Shown piece after piece: positions 25,301 through 37,640 of a stretch of 64,000 nt of DNA. The notes below the pieces were generated by a model. The model was not told where the DNA came from, did not search any database, and saw only the letters and a list, made by a program, of their open reading frames with translations. Made by a program: the position numbers and the translations under genes. The stretch's first letter is position 1. Each line of letters opens with the position of its first letter. Source of the stretch: Sindora glabra (lineage: Eukaryota > Streptophyta > Magnoliopsida > Fabales > Fabaceae); assembly GCA_020226215.1 (NCBI GenBank), contig CM035235.1, forward strand, positions 4,229,151 to 4,293,150, in the 5' to 3' direction.

Positions 25301-27936
25301 ACAATTAGTTAAAATTTATTTCAATAACAATAAAGAAGAAATGCCGGACAGAAATAATCTTGAGGAGGTTGACTGATTATTGGCATAAGTACCAACAAAA
25401 GCTTTCCTATAAATTGGTGCAGGAGAGAAATCGTATATAAGATAAAATATCGCACAAAATGAATCAAGTTAGTAACTAATAGAAAATCTAGGTGATAATA
25501 AAAAAAATTAACAGATTAGAGTTATAAACTGATTGAGAGAATGAAGAATCAAATGATTATGTAGTTACAAAAAAAGAAAGTTAAAATGTTAATATATTTT
25601 AAATAAAATTTAAGAGAACATTAAAATTTTAGCAGAAGTTATGAGACCAAAATACATTTGTGATAAGAATATAAAAATGTGGCTTGTGTAAGTCATATAA
25701 AATATTAAATTGGATGTCAAATAAATATCTTCATTAAAAACTCCAATGATGTTAGGCTATCGAATAGTATTGTACATTTTTTTTTATAAATTTGTGATTT
25801 GTTTCAAAAAAGATTTAAGGAATGAAATTAGAATTTATAGTAAAAATTAGAGAATAAAAATGCATTCTTCTTCCTTATGTATTTTGTTTTTAAAGATTAT
25901 AACTTAGAATATTGCTTTAAAATTAAAAAGTGAAAACATCTTTATTTTGTCTTGAAATATTATTTTTGTTTTTCTAGGACCAAAAATTTTGTAAATAATA
26001 AAAAATACATCTCCTTTATTATCTGGTCTCTTGCAGACCTCATTTCTCTTATCTTTCCTTTCTTCCCATCATTGTCTTCATTTGCCTTGCTCTTCCTGTA
26101 ATAATTATCATCCACCTTGAAAATATTTTCGTTAAAAATTTAAACTTATCTTAACAACAATTTGTTTTAGAAAAAAAAGCATTGATTTTCTTAGAAGGCA
26201 AATCATCTATAGTGAAAATGGGAAACCATTTTTAACTGATTTTATTTTTAATAATTAAAATATATTTTAACAATCATAAAAAATAAAATTTATTTTGAAT
26301 CTTGATGCATGATCTTTAAATTGATTATTATAATGAAATTTTAACTATTAAATTTGATTAATGATTATACTACTAATTCCAGTCCTAGTCTTGGTTAGAC
26401 TTTAAGAAGCGTTCTCAAACCGATGAGCCAATTGATCACTCACGTCAACCAAATGTTAATTGTTTTTTTATGTAGGTGTACAAGTACAATTATTGAATTT
26501 AATATTAAATTTTATTTATTTTATATAGAACTGGATAGATAAATAAAATTTGATAGTGTAGAGTAATGGTGCATTGATACAATTGGTGCACCGTAATTAT
26601 CATCTTATTTTTCACAACCAAAATATTTCTGTTTATTTTCTCATCTTTATCCAAAAAAAATCTATAATACACTATTAATACAATCATATATTAACACATT
26701 ATCAAATTTAATAATTAATATATTATTACATAATATATTATAAAAAAACTTAATTTAATAAATAATTAAATTTATTAATACACTAATATATTATTATGTC
26801 AATAATATATTACTACATCAATAATTGACGGAGGACCTCCCCTTTGTATATCCTTATTCCACTTTTTTCGGAAGCTTTGTGACTGCTTCCCACATTGCTT
26901 CATGTCTATCTGATACACGTCAATTCCGCAATCGATTTGCTTGTCGGCAAAACGCGTCGTCTTGCCTTCTTTCGTGCTATCTTTCTGTTTTTCTTTGTCC
27001 TCAATTGCATTATTGACGTTCTTTAGAGCTTTCCGCTGGGGTACTCAAGCACCTTCATGACCGACTGTAACAAGTTTTCTGGCCACGTTTCGAAGACTTG
27101 GATAAGTTGTTGGTGTTTACCCAAGTTTGAGTCCCTATTAACTAATGTGTTTAGGATGCCTTTAATCGTGTTAAAAGTATGCAATTTTTTAAAAAAATTA
27201 TTTGTGAGTCCCTATTAACTAATGTGTTTAGGATGCCTTTAATTGTGTTAAGAATATGTAATTTTTTTAAAAATTATTTGTTTTTTATTTAATTCATTTT
27301 CAATCTCTTACAAATTTTAGAAAAAACTAAATGAAAATATATAAACTGCTTAGAAAATTATGTTTTTAAGGTTCCGTTTGTTTTATTTAAAATAATTTCT
27401 ATTGAAAAATTTCATTCATTTATATAAAATAAAGAAATGATATATTATTTTTATATACAATTGGTGCACTGTAATATTTAGTAGTACGGTGATAGTAAAA
27501 AGTAACTCTTTCTTTAAAATAAATGGTGGTGTTTTTTACTCCATCATTCACTTATGACATTGAACAGATAGCATATACTCCACCATCTTATAATATTTTA
27601 ATTATATTTTTATACAAAATATTTTTTATTAAGATGAAAAAATCTAGTACAATTAAATGTTTCTTAATTAGTGCCCTAAAATTATTGGTTAACAAACGCA
27701 TAGTTTACAAGATAACTGAGTTAAATATAATACTATTTATATTATAATATTTTAGGCAATAATTTCTTGGATGTTATTTGTCAATTTCTTTCGATTTAGG
27801 AAAAAGGTGAAAACACAATTTTTTATTGAAGCTTGCCATATGAATAAATTTAAGAAGAATTTTATGATCTATCCCTCCTTTAAAATCTAATCCTCATTTT
27901 TTTTTCTTTTGAAAATTGAGGAATCCATGTTTTCTA

Positions 27937-28100
27937 GGCTTTCTGCTGGGATCGCCTGTCGTAACTGCAACTGCAGTTGGGGCAGTTGGGGCAAGTGACC
28001 TTGATTTGCCATGGGTCCCACGCACAGTGCATAGGGCCCATGGCAAATCTATGGTTCTTTGCCCAACTGCAGCTGCAGTTACGGCAGAGAACCCAAATCC
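27937..28100. mobile_element. 164-bp hairpin MITE inserted in tandem unit 2
   Basis: Unit 1 reads ...TTCTCTAGGAAATATG at the matching site (about 23010-23030), whereas unit 2 has a GC-richer insert between CTA (27934-27936) and CTA (28101-28103). The two halves are inverted copies: GTAACTGCAACTGCAGTTGG pairs with CCAACTGCAGCTGCAGTTAC, and GATTTGCCATGGG pairs with CCCATGGCAAATC, around a short loop near 28024-28030. This is a foldback MITE with a 3 bp target duplication. The 62-codon Ala/Val-rich frame across it is a product of the hairpin and not a gene. Confidence 0.8.
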
Positions 28101-29778
28101 CTAAGAAATATGTATTCTTCTAGTAATTTTTGGTTAATGCAAGTGGTAATTAGCTTGGTTAGATACCTGGTCTTTGTTGGTGGGTTTTGAAACGTAATTT
28201 TTGTCACTGATAGAATATTTTTTTTGGGCCTTGATGATAGACGTAATTAAAAGTTTGTTTATTTTAATAGAAAATATTTTTTGCAAAAATATCGTTATAA
28301 AACATCATGTTGGTAGAAAATTATTTATATATTTAATTTTAAATGTAAGGATTTGGTGGGAAGGTAACTTTGTGAGAAAATTATTTTTTTCAATTATCAT
28401 GCCTTTATGTATTATTATTTTTTTTTGAGTTCTGATTTCTATGATTGAAAGATTTATTTGTGCTCCTGAGTTTAGATTGCTTTAGAGTTAAATATTTTTT
28501 TAATTCAAATATTTATAGTTTTTTTGGGCATTGATTTCTATGAGTGAAATATATTTTTTTGTTCGATTGATTTTTGCTTTTCGTTCCATCCTATTTTACT
28601 GTGGAAACGGCCTGCAACGTTTTCCAAAAGTAACTAATAAAGCAGTTCAATGAGGGTATGATGGAGACATGAGTTAAGAATGAGAATTTCTCTTTCATCT
28701 TGTTTCAAATGTTGGAGGAATCAAAAAAATTATATGAGGCTCATTATATTTTTTTACACACCCTACTCGCTTATTTTCTCTTGCATCCGAACAACACAAA
28801 TTTTTAATTTTTCTACCATTTTCTCCTCTGCATTTCGTTTCCCCCTCTCCTCTCCGCAATCAAACATGTTGTAAAAGATTCATTTAAGAGGTTGTGGGAG
28901 CCTCAAAAATTGTTTGAACATGGATTTGATGAAATGCCACGTTTAACCTCCTAAATTTTATTAAAATTTTAATTTTATCATCTAAAACATATTTGAAATA
29001 GACTTATCTTTTGATTTTTCTTAAAATATGTGTTGTTATTTAATATATCCAATTGGGTTGAGCTTAACAAGTTAGCCTAAAACTCATATAATTTTGTTTG
29101 ACTTGCATCGGGGATTGGTATAGAAAATAATAATAGTGGCTTGACTTAATAAAAGTCTAGGATTAGTAAGTGTTAATCTGTTGAGTTATTAGATTAGTCT
29201 GTTGACCTGATAATAGCAGTAAATAATAAATTATTAATTTATTATCATATATTTTCATGTACTAAAATAACAATTTTGATATATTAAAATTATACTTTAA
29301 TGTATATAATATTAAAATTATATATATGTGGAACATGAAATAATTTTTATGTTAAAATTAATAAATTTATATATTTATTATTGTCAATATGCATTATATA
29401 AATTTATCAAAATAAATAATTTCATTAAAATTAAAAAATTAATAAAAATTCACAAGAAATTCAATTTAACAACATAAAACTTAAAAGTTAATAAAAAATA
29501 ATTACACAAAGTAATTGTTATAACTAAACATATACAAGATAACTTTTATAACTAAATAAATATATTAATTAAAGTAGTAAATTATTATTAATATAGTAAA
29601 ATAGTGATATATTCATATATATGTTATAAATTTAGTTAACAAAATATTTGTATGCATTTTGATTACTACTGAATTTTTAAATTCTAGGTCTCATAGTTTT
29701 AATTACTCTTCTAATTGGAAGTTTTTTCTATTACAAATTATTGTACTTTGATTTATTTTCTTACCATTTTGTCATATC

Positions 29779-29782
<4 letters not shown>

Positions 29783-29861
<79 letters not shown>
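29783..29861. repeat. (AAT)n microsatellite
   Basis: An uninterrupted run of TAA/AAT triplets about 80 bp long lies at the end of tandem unit 2. The matching site in unit 1 (about 24728-24790) has only short interrupted AAT runs, so this is a recent expansion. Confidence 0.9.
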
Positions 29862-29970
29862 GTAATAAAATTTTTTTAAATAATAATAGTAATAATAATT
29901 AATTTTAATTAATTAATAATATAAAATTAATAATAAGCAAATAAGTGATGTAATAATATTGGTAATAATA

Positions 29971-30121
29971 ATGAAGTATAATAGGTTATAAAACCTACGT
30001 GAGGTTGTCTAGTAAAAGCCAACTTGAGATTGGGACTAATATTATAATAATCTGAACTAGAATTGGCACAACATATAATTTTTTTCTATTAGATTTATTT
30101 GATAGTGCTGGATTAACTCGT
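29971..30121. repeat. Start of a third, truncated tandem unit
   Basis: TATAAAACCTACGTGAGGTTGTCTAG and the following CCAACTTGAGATTGGGACTAATATTATAATAATC match the starts of units 1 and 2. The homology ends near 30121, where unrelated, more GC-rich DNA begins. Confidence 0.65.
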
Positions 30122-30265
30122 TTCAGCAGTGCTAAGAGTGAAGTTCGGCAAGTTATCGCTTCTATAATGTACAGCCAACGTTGGGTTGTTCCTTGTAGAC
30201 ATCCAACGGTCCAAATTTTACGGTGACCACAATGATCAGTAAGATTTCTGCAGAGGAGCACCCTT
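30122..30265. other. Unidentified GC-richer patch at the end of the tandem array
   Basis: The stretch is less AT-rich than its neighbours, and an 88-codon minus-strand frame (29995-30261) is open across it. The frame starts ML(L)CRNLTDHCGH and includes KIWTVGCLQGTTQRW, but the remainder runs into the AT-rich tandem-unit sequence. I recognise no family. It could be a displaced exon or a repeat end. Confidence 0.3.
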
Positions 30266-32288
30266 AATTAATTCTTTAAGGGCTTGTTTGCTCGGAAAGA
30301 AACGAGAGAGAGAGAGAGAATTTTATAATTTTAAAGAGCAAAGAGGAAAAGGAAAATTTAAAGTTATAAATTTATAAAATCTTTTTTCTCCTTCGTTTAA
30401 AGAGAGAATGGAGAAAAGAAAGAAAAATAAAAAAGATGAAATATATGGTTATAATTTTTTGTAACTTTTCAAATTTAAAAAAAAAATTTCTTATGTTTTT
30501 CAATTTAAATTGAAAAAATTTCTTTTCTACCTCTCGTATTTTCTCTCTTATCATATAAGGGATAAAGGATAAAAGTAAAAAAAATCAAAAAGAAAAGATT
30601 TTAATGCATTATTAATGTTGTGATATATCAATACATTATTAAATTTATTTTTAAAAAATTAAATTTAATGCATTATATGATAATATATTAATAATTAAAT
30701 TTAATAATATACACATATATTATTATATTAATATTGATGCTGTATCATAATCACCTTTAAGTAAAAATCAAATTCCTCTAAAGATATAAAAATACTTTAG
30801 AAAGTAAAACCTGATATCCCAATTCTTAATGAAAATGTTAAAGGAATGATTAGTGACAAATTCAAAATTATTTTTTAATTTATTATTCATTATTAAATTT
30901 TTAACACTTAATTTTTATTAAAAATTTAAATAAAATATTTTATTTTTTTAAAATATATCTTACAGTTTAAAAATGTCCAAGTGTCCAACACTGAGATGGG
31001 AGGGAAATACCATAAAAGGAAAAAAGAAAAAGACAAGAAATGGAAGAAAAAGACAGAAAATGGTAAGATAAAGAGAAGAGGCGAGTAGGAATTTCCGACG
31101 GAACTTGTAGCTCAGTTGTGTCGACATCTTAGCCAGAGTGATTCCGCTTCCAGGTAAGTTTGTCATTCGCCACCAAGCAAATGCTTTTCTATTACCTGTA
31201 TTCCTCAATCTTTCTATATGCAGCATCAAGCTCTATCCATTGGTGTGTTTAGATTGAAGAAAAACCTAAGTTTGATCAAGTTTGGGGAGCTCCAAGTAAG
31301 GATTTTCAAGTTGTTGCAAGAGGTAAAATTGTTCTCCTCTAAAAGCTCTTTATTGTGCTCTTTTTAGTTTCTTGAGATTTTGATGTTGGAGTGGTCAAAG
31401 GTAGTTTATAATAATTATTTCTAAAAAGTTCCTTTTCAGTTTTTTTGTGCCATGTGATGCCAGTATTTCTCATTCTCTCAGTACAGCATAAAGAAAATTA
31501 AAAAAAAGGAAAGAGAAGCATAAGTGCCAGATCGGATCTGAGCTCAACTAGTAAAGAGATCTAGTGAATATTTTGCAACTTTTATAGTTGTTATTTTGGA
31601 TCTCCCATTTTTTTTCCTCCTTCTTTTTTTTAAATAAATGGATTAGTTAATCCGGTAAAGAGTGAGACAAGTAAGGATCCGAATTGAAGCTCCTAAGTGC
31701 AAAGAAATATAAAATGGTCTAAAAACATCGGATAGACAAAATCCCGGCCGGATCTCCTAATTCTATTCCTTTATGTTGGTGGTTAGACATACTCGGAGTA
31801 ATTTACTAGCCTAGCTAGCCTAGCTAGTAATAGATAGATCTTCGTTTGCTTCCAATTTCTCTTCAAATAGATCCTTTGGCCCTGGTTTGATACACAGAAT
31901 ATACTAAATTCCAATAGTATCAGGGTGTTTAATATAAGTTTTTATATCATATATAATTTTTAAATTTTAAATATATATATAATTTAATTAGATTATTATT
32001 CACATAATGCCGAACAGATTTATGCTAATGAAGTATAAAGCAAAGCTCAATCTTAATTGAAATAGGCATATTTAGTGCGGATTTTCTTTGGTATAGAAAA
32101 CTTATCAGATATTAATAAAGAAAATTCTAACGTCATGTAAGATAATGCATATGGTTTGCATTTTCATTTTTGCATAATACCCCGTTAATTGTCTACTTCC
32201 ATATAATAAATATCATATTAGACGTAGGAACCTCTCCTCGTATAACGATGAACTATGAATATCATTTACCTAATATCAATTAAGGCAA
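30266..32288. other. Intergenic region upstream of the DUF4220 gene
   Basis: It contains a (GA)n tract near 30303-30320, purine-rich and AT-rich stretches, and a more complex piece at about 31085-31320. That piece carries the splice-donor-like CCAGGTAAGTTTG at 31149-31161 and could be a non-coding first exon of the downstream gene, but this is unproven. No coding sequence is recognised. Confidence 0.5.
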
Positions 32289-32296
32289 TATAAATA
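32289..32296 (+). promoter_or_regulatory. TATA box candidate for the DUF4220/DUF594 gene
   Basis: TATAAATA followed by GG is a good plant TATA match, about 390 bp before the start codon. A start of transcription about 30 bp downstream would give a leader of roughly 360 nt. That leader contains a 35-codon upstream ORF beginning ATGGAAGTACAATTG (32467-32574). Confidence 0.45.
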
Positions 32297-32526
32297 GGTT
32301 TTTACTAACAAAGTTGCCTGGCTATGAACTGACCAGCGTTAAATTTTGTAATGAGTGAAAACCAAGCCGTTTATCATTTTTATGCAATTAATGGTCACTG
32401 GGTCATTCTTGTTGGCAATAGGCAATATATAACCATTTGAAGAAAACTTCTTCCTTAAACCCCAAAATGGAAGTACAATTGTTGAAACATCTGCTGAAGT
32501 GTGAAGTTGAAGCAAGCATGATTCTA

Positions 32527-32619
32527 ATTCCAAGTAAGTTTGTTTTCGAAAATTTTGGCATCTTTCTTTGGTAAAATGTTTAGCGATAAATTTATTCCAA
32601 GTAAGTTTGTTTTCGAAAA
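32527..32619. repeat. 26-bp direct repeat, each copy with a splice-donor consensus
   Basis: ATTCCAAGTAAGTTTGTTTT plus CGAAAA occurs at 32527-32552 and again at 32594-32619, 67 bp apart. Each copy contains AAGTAAGT, a near-perfect donor. Splicing from the first donor (exon end 32533) to the ATTAG acceptor at 32676-32680 would join the upstream ORF in frame to the main ORF, adding about 23 residues. Confidence 0.6.
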
Positions 32620-32683
32620 AATGGCACCATAGTCATTATTGCCCAATTAATGAGATCTTATCTGATCTTATATATAATTAGTG

Positions 32684-34570
32684 ATGAGCATTTGGAAGTC
32701 CATGTGGAAAAAATGGGAGCTTCGAGTAGCGGTCCTCATCAGCCTTGTATCACAAATCATATTGGCATTGTTTGGAAATCGTAGGAAATTTAAACCTAAT
32801 ACTTGGAAACGGCCACTTGTCTGGGCTGCCTACATGATAGCAGACTGGGTGCCAACCTTTGCATTGGGTGTCATCACTAGTGCTCTTGGTGATTACTATG
32901 ACGAAAGTAGTGGTGAACACGAGGATATGAATCCACAGCTGATTGCATTTTGGGCTCCATTTTTTCTGGTACACCGTGGTGGTCCAGACACAATTACTGC
33001 ATATTCATTGGAAGACAATGAGTTGTGGCTAAGGCACTTGGTTATTTTGGTGGTCCAAACTGGTGTGACTATTTACATAATTCTTTCGTCTTGGAACAAC
33101 ACCAGTTGGCTTTCTTATCTCAGCATTCCCATGCTTATAGTTGGGTTTATCAAGTATGGGGAGAGGATTTGGTCTCTTTATTCTGCGAGTATGGACCATC
33201 TTCGTGATTCTATTCTTTCATGGAAAAGTGATACTTCTTCTGATGATGATGCTTATCACCAGGCTTCCGAGTTCATGGAAGTCTTTATAAGCCTCTTTGT
33301 AGATCTGGTGTTGACTCCAAGTGAAATGATTGATCCATCACGGATTAATCGTCATTTTTTGAGTGCTTTGGCTTGGGAGCAAGCCAAGTATGGACTGAAA
33401 TGGATGTATGAAATTTTGTACACCAAGGCTTTTGCAATATATAACTTTCGGGGATTCATATTAAGGTTGATCACCTCACTAGCCATAATGGTTGTTCTTA
33501 TACTATACATTATTTCCAATAATAAAATCAATAAGGAGTATTCAGTACTTGATCATGTTATCACCTACTTGTTGTTGGTGGAAGCACTGATATTGGAAAT
33601 CAACGCATTAATGTTGCTACTTTGCTCAAGATGGTTCCGCTGGCGTTCGAAAGATTTTAATATATTCCATCATTGTAGAATGTGTCATATGATATGGTTA
33701 GGAATGCAACACGAATCAGAGATGAAATTATCGTTTGGACAGACTAACATTTTAACTTCAGTCTGCAATGGAAAAGAGAATCTTTCTGGTAATTTCTTAT
33801 TAGCAAAGAAATTACAAGATGTCGCCAATGTTGACCAATGTGAGATCTCTTATGATCTACTAGAAATGATCTTCAATTACTCCAGGAAGTTAGAAGAGGA
33901 AATGCGGTCAACTTTTCCAAGCATGTCTAGACCTGGATATAGACATCATGTGAGCAATCATTTGAAAGTACCTATAGCAAGTAATCTTGAATTTCACAGA
34001 GCCATTGTTACTTGGCACATTGTCACAGATATCTGTTATTACCATGATGAGGATTTATCTTCAGAATCAAGGAATGAGAGCAATAATCTTCCTGATTATA
34101 TGAATGAGAGCAAGAATCTTTCTGATTATATGTTCTATCTCTTGGTGAAATGCCGTCACATGTTGCCAGTGGGGTCTGGGTTGGTCACTTTAACAGACAC
34201 GTATGAGGAAGTCAAGGAACATTCTCTAAAAAAGGATGTAAGAGAAGCTTGCAGGGATTTGCTTCAATTCAACCCAAATACTCCAATATATCAAATAACA
34301 ATGCAGAAAAGCAGATCTGTATTGTCTTATGCTTGTATAACTGCAAGAGAACTCTTGAAAGGCAACCAACGCGATCGGGAGCAAATGTGGAGGTTATTGG
34401 AAGAACTGTGGATTGAGATTTTGATGTACGCCAGTGGCCACTGCAGAGTTGATAACCATGCTCAACAACTAAGAAAAGGAGAAGAGTTTCTCTCTCTTGT
34501 CTGGCTCCTTCAAGCTCCTCTTATTTTGTTGGAGCAATATCCAGGAATACTCGATGACGGGGTAAGTTGA
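32684..34570 (+). CDS. DUF4220/DUF594-domain membrane protein
   Basis: This is the one long intact ORF in the window, 628 codons from ATG 32684. The family is plant-specific, of unknown biochemical function, and typically multi-membrane. The N-terminus WELRVAVLISL is typical of family starts. Predicted membrane segments are at about residues 13-31, 46-68, 119-136, 144-160, 260-280 and 288-310. The hallmark motif is at 92-118: FFLVHRGGPDTITAYSLED, then NELWLRH. A soluble middle region follows, and the DUF594 box is near the C-terminus, with LWIEILMYASGHCR and HAQQLRKGEEFLSLVWLL. The end is unusual: where homologues usually continue in a conserved way, this ORF reads LLEQYPGILDDGVS, and its last codons contain GGGTAAGT, a strong donor at 34562. 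The true protein may therefore splice into a further exon. Family assignment is confident; start and 3' end less so. Confidence 0.9.
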   Translation: MSIWKSMWKKWELRVAVLISLVSQIILALFGNRRKFKPNTWKRPLVWAAYMIADWVPTFALGVITSALGDYYDESSGEHEDMNPQLIAFWAPFFLVHRGGPDTITAYSLEDNELWLRHLVILVVQTGVTIYIILSSWNNTSWLSYLSIPMLIVGFIKYGERIWSLYSASMDHLRDSILSWKSDTSSDDDAYHQASEFMEVFISLFVDLVLTPSEMIDPSRINRHFLSALAWEQAKYGLKWMYEILYTKAFAIYNFRGFILRLITSLAIMVVLILYIISNNKINKEYSVLDHVITYLLLVEALILEINALMLLLCSRWFRWRSKDFNIFHHCRMCHMIWLGMQHESEMKLSFGQTNILTSVCNGKENLSGNFLLAKKLQDVANVDQCEISYDLLEMIFNYSRKLEEEMRSTFPSMSRPGYRHHVSNHLKVPIASNLEFHRAIVTWHIVTDICYYHDEDLSSESRNESNNLPDYMNESKNLSDYMFYLLVKCRHMLPVGSGLVTLTDTYEEVKEHSLKKDVREACRDLLQFNPNTPIYQITMQKSRSVLSYACITARELLKGNQRDREQMWRLLEELWIEILMYASGHCRVDNHAQQLRKGEEFLSLVWLLQAPLILLEQYPGILDDGVS

Positions 34571-35099
34571 TATATATCTAGATCAATGAGTCAAGGAATA
34601 ACATAAATATAATCTTTTTTCTGGCCCAATAATCACATGGATCCATAATTAATTAACTTAAATATGCGGCAAGAAGTTTAAAAGTATGTAAAAACAAAAC
34701 TAAAATTAGCTAGACATCTGTGTAGCAGCAGTTCATACCTTACCTTACCTTCCTCATCATGTCCTAGATTCAAACGAAATATCTAATGCATGCATTGGGT
34801 GGCTTACCATCCCTACTGTTTAAAAAAATTAAATGAGATAGTAATTTTATTGACAAAATAAAGAAATTTTGACAGTGCAAACACTCTTAGATCTTTATTG
34901 ATCCATGTGATTGATTCATAATTCAAGGAATAGCCCACGTAATTTTAATTTTAATAAAAGCAATATTATAACATAAGAATTAATTAAAACATAAAAGTCT
35001 AGAATTAGAATATAACTAAAACCTAATAACTACCTGAATAATAACTTATAGTAAGAGATAACTACCCTCTGCACATTATCCTCCTCAGCTAGCCATTCC

Positions 35100-35152
<53 letters not shown>

Positions 35153-37640
35153 ATTCTTTCATACCTGGACTACAAAACAAGATATGAATAACTTGGTTTG
35201 TTAATCAATGTATACATGACACTTGTATTCTTGCACACAATTAAAGCAACGAGTTTAAAAATTACGTGTATTTATATTTTTATCCCCTTTTGAAGTTAGC
35301 GCTAATGTAATTATATTTTTTTAATTTTTATAATTGGGTTGAAATATTAATATCTCTATTTTTATTGACGTGCAGCAAAAGAAAAGTTATTTTTATTTCT
35401 TTTATTTAATTTCTTTTGGTCTTATGTGAATAATGATATATATTCATTTTAATAAAATAGGTAAATAAATAAGAATTTCTTAATATGATTAAAAATAAAT
35501 TCAGAATGTTATTAAAAAATATATGATCTAGCAAGTATAAAAAATAAATTAAAATAATTTAAGTATTTTTTACGTGTATATAGAAAGTATAGAAAAAAAT
35601 GTTATATTCTCAAAAATATTGAAGAGTCTTTGATTGTTCATTCTGTATATTTAAATAAGTCACAATTATAATTTTTGTGCAGTAAAATTATATTTTTTCA
35701 GTTTGTTTATTAAAAATATTTTCATAATTCAAATAACACATATAATTTGCACCGACAAATAAATTGAGTTTATAGTTATTTATGTTGAATTCAATGTGTT
35801 GTGAAGGGTTATGAAATTGAAAAGTCTATGTGGAGATCATTGGCAAATCCAAAAAATTTGGCTTCTTAAAGGTAAAATATACATATAAAAATTAAAATTA
35901 AAATTATTATAAGAAATAAATATTTAAGTAAAAGTGAAGTATTGTTTTTATTTCTGAATCCTCCTTTCATGTGTGTTAACAAGTGTAATAAGTAAGATTT
36001 CAAATATTTTAATTTTTATATGGACGACAATTTTTTCCTTTAACTAAATATTATAAAATATAAGGGCAGTGTTAAATAAACTGTAGGGGCAATATATATG
36101 TATAATTACTATTTATTTGTTTGTAAATTTTTTTGGGGACAATCGCCCCTGATACTTATGTAATAGATCTATCTCTATACTAAATCATGTATATAAGATA
36201 TAGACTATTGGTAAATTTACAATTATAATAAAAATTCTGGTTACAATTATAAATATTATGTCTTAAACTTTTAACCTCCATATTTATATAAAAAAGTTAA
36301 CGACCATCACTCTTTTATTTAAACTAAAAAATTATACTATTAATTTAATAATAAAAAAATAATAACAAACATTTAAGTAATTTTAATGGATAGACATTAG
36401 TTTCAAATATTTAAATTATTTTTACTCATTCGTTTTCATATTCACAATAATTGTACTTATCAATGGAAATAGTTGGTAATAGTAGCAAATTAATTATAAT
36501 ACTATTTATTATTTTATTATTATTAATTTGAAAATATAATGTTTTTATCCAAATAAAAGTATAAATTACCAATCTCCATATGTGAATATGAAGATTAGTA
36601 ATGAGAAAAAGAAGAAAACTTTCTTGTTATATACATGCACGTAGGAGTCAAATCTGTGCTTAAAAATTTAACTATTATTTCAGTTGCCATGAAATCATAA
36701 GTCAACTGTATGTATATCAACATATTACCGGTAACTATGCGTGTGGTAACATATCATGAACGGCCTAAGATTAGATCCGGCTTAATTTATTTATTTAATT
36801 AAATAAATCGAACATATAATTAATATATTAATCTATTTATTATACAGATTTAGCATATTCAATTGTAGGTTTAGTTAGTTGACAAATTAGATCAATCTAT
36901 TTAGTTAATATGTTGCTATAATAAAAAACTTTTAAATTAATTGACATAATTTTATTATAATTATTACTATTTTATGATTATACATTTATCTCCTTCGTCG
37001 ACCTGACCAAATTTTTTTTAAATTTTCAGAATTTGTGACTATAATAAATTTATATTATTATGTAATTACAATTTTTTATGATTATAGCTTACTATATTAA
37101 ATTATTAAGAATTTTACAAAATTATAGACAAAATTTAATCTAATATATTATTTATTTAACAAATTAATTATTGCATTTTTTTTATCAAAAGGTTTGTTTA
37201 TGATCAATATGTCAAGTTTTATAGATCCATCAATTACTTGTTTAGATTTGTTTAAATAGATCAATAAAATAGACCAAACTTTTTAAGTTTTATAAACAAG
37301 TCAATGTTGGCTAAAATTCTGGTTTATAAATAAATTACAAACTAGGTTCATACAAAAAATTTTTAGAACAAGTTGGGCTTATTATGTAAAAATGTGACTT
37401 AGCTTGTTCATTTTCATCCTTAACAATGAGATACAGGCAGTCTCTCATTGCTTTCAAATTGTCTAGCCCTTTATCAGTAGTAAAAGCCAAGATAATTTCA
37501 TATTTTAAATAATCATTTATTAGGACGCCTATAGCAAAGGCTTAAAATTTGGGTGATAATCTATAAAGAATTTTATGTTTCGAAGAAACTTTGATCAGAT
37601 ATCTTCTAACATGTGATTGTCTCTTGAAAATTTATTCATT
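34571..37640. other. AT-rich intergenic region with an (AT)n(AG)n microsatellite
   Basis: No gene is recognised. It holds a compound microsatellite, (AT)n followed by (AG)n, at 35101-35150. Around 36770-37400 are phrases such as GACCAAACTTTTTAAG and TAGACCAAACT that resemble those seen at 10800-11000, probably old transposon remnants. A possible extra 3' exon of the DUF4220 gene would lie here but is not identifiable. Confidence 0.5.
35101..35150. repeat. (AT)n-(AG)n compound microsatellite
   Basis: About 10 AT repeats run directly into about 15 AG repeats without interruption. Simple, probably length-polymorphic. Confidence 0.9.

Larger units (their letters stand above)
24856..29970. repeat. 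Tandem segmental repeat unit 2 (about 5.1 kb)
   Basis: This is the second copy of 20044-24855, about 300 bp longer. The extra length is partly a 164 bp hairpin element at 27937-28100 and an expanded AAT microsatellite near 29783-29861. As in unit 1, no gene is recognised. The block homologous to 21920-22203 is at 26830-27125. Confidence 0.8.

Noticed and set aside
27916..28104. 62-codon Ala/Val-rich ORF
   Set aside because: Created by the hairpin MITE; the flanking codons come from AT-rich repeat DNA.
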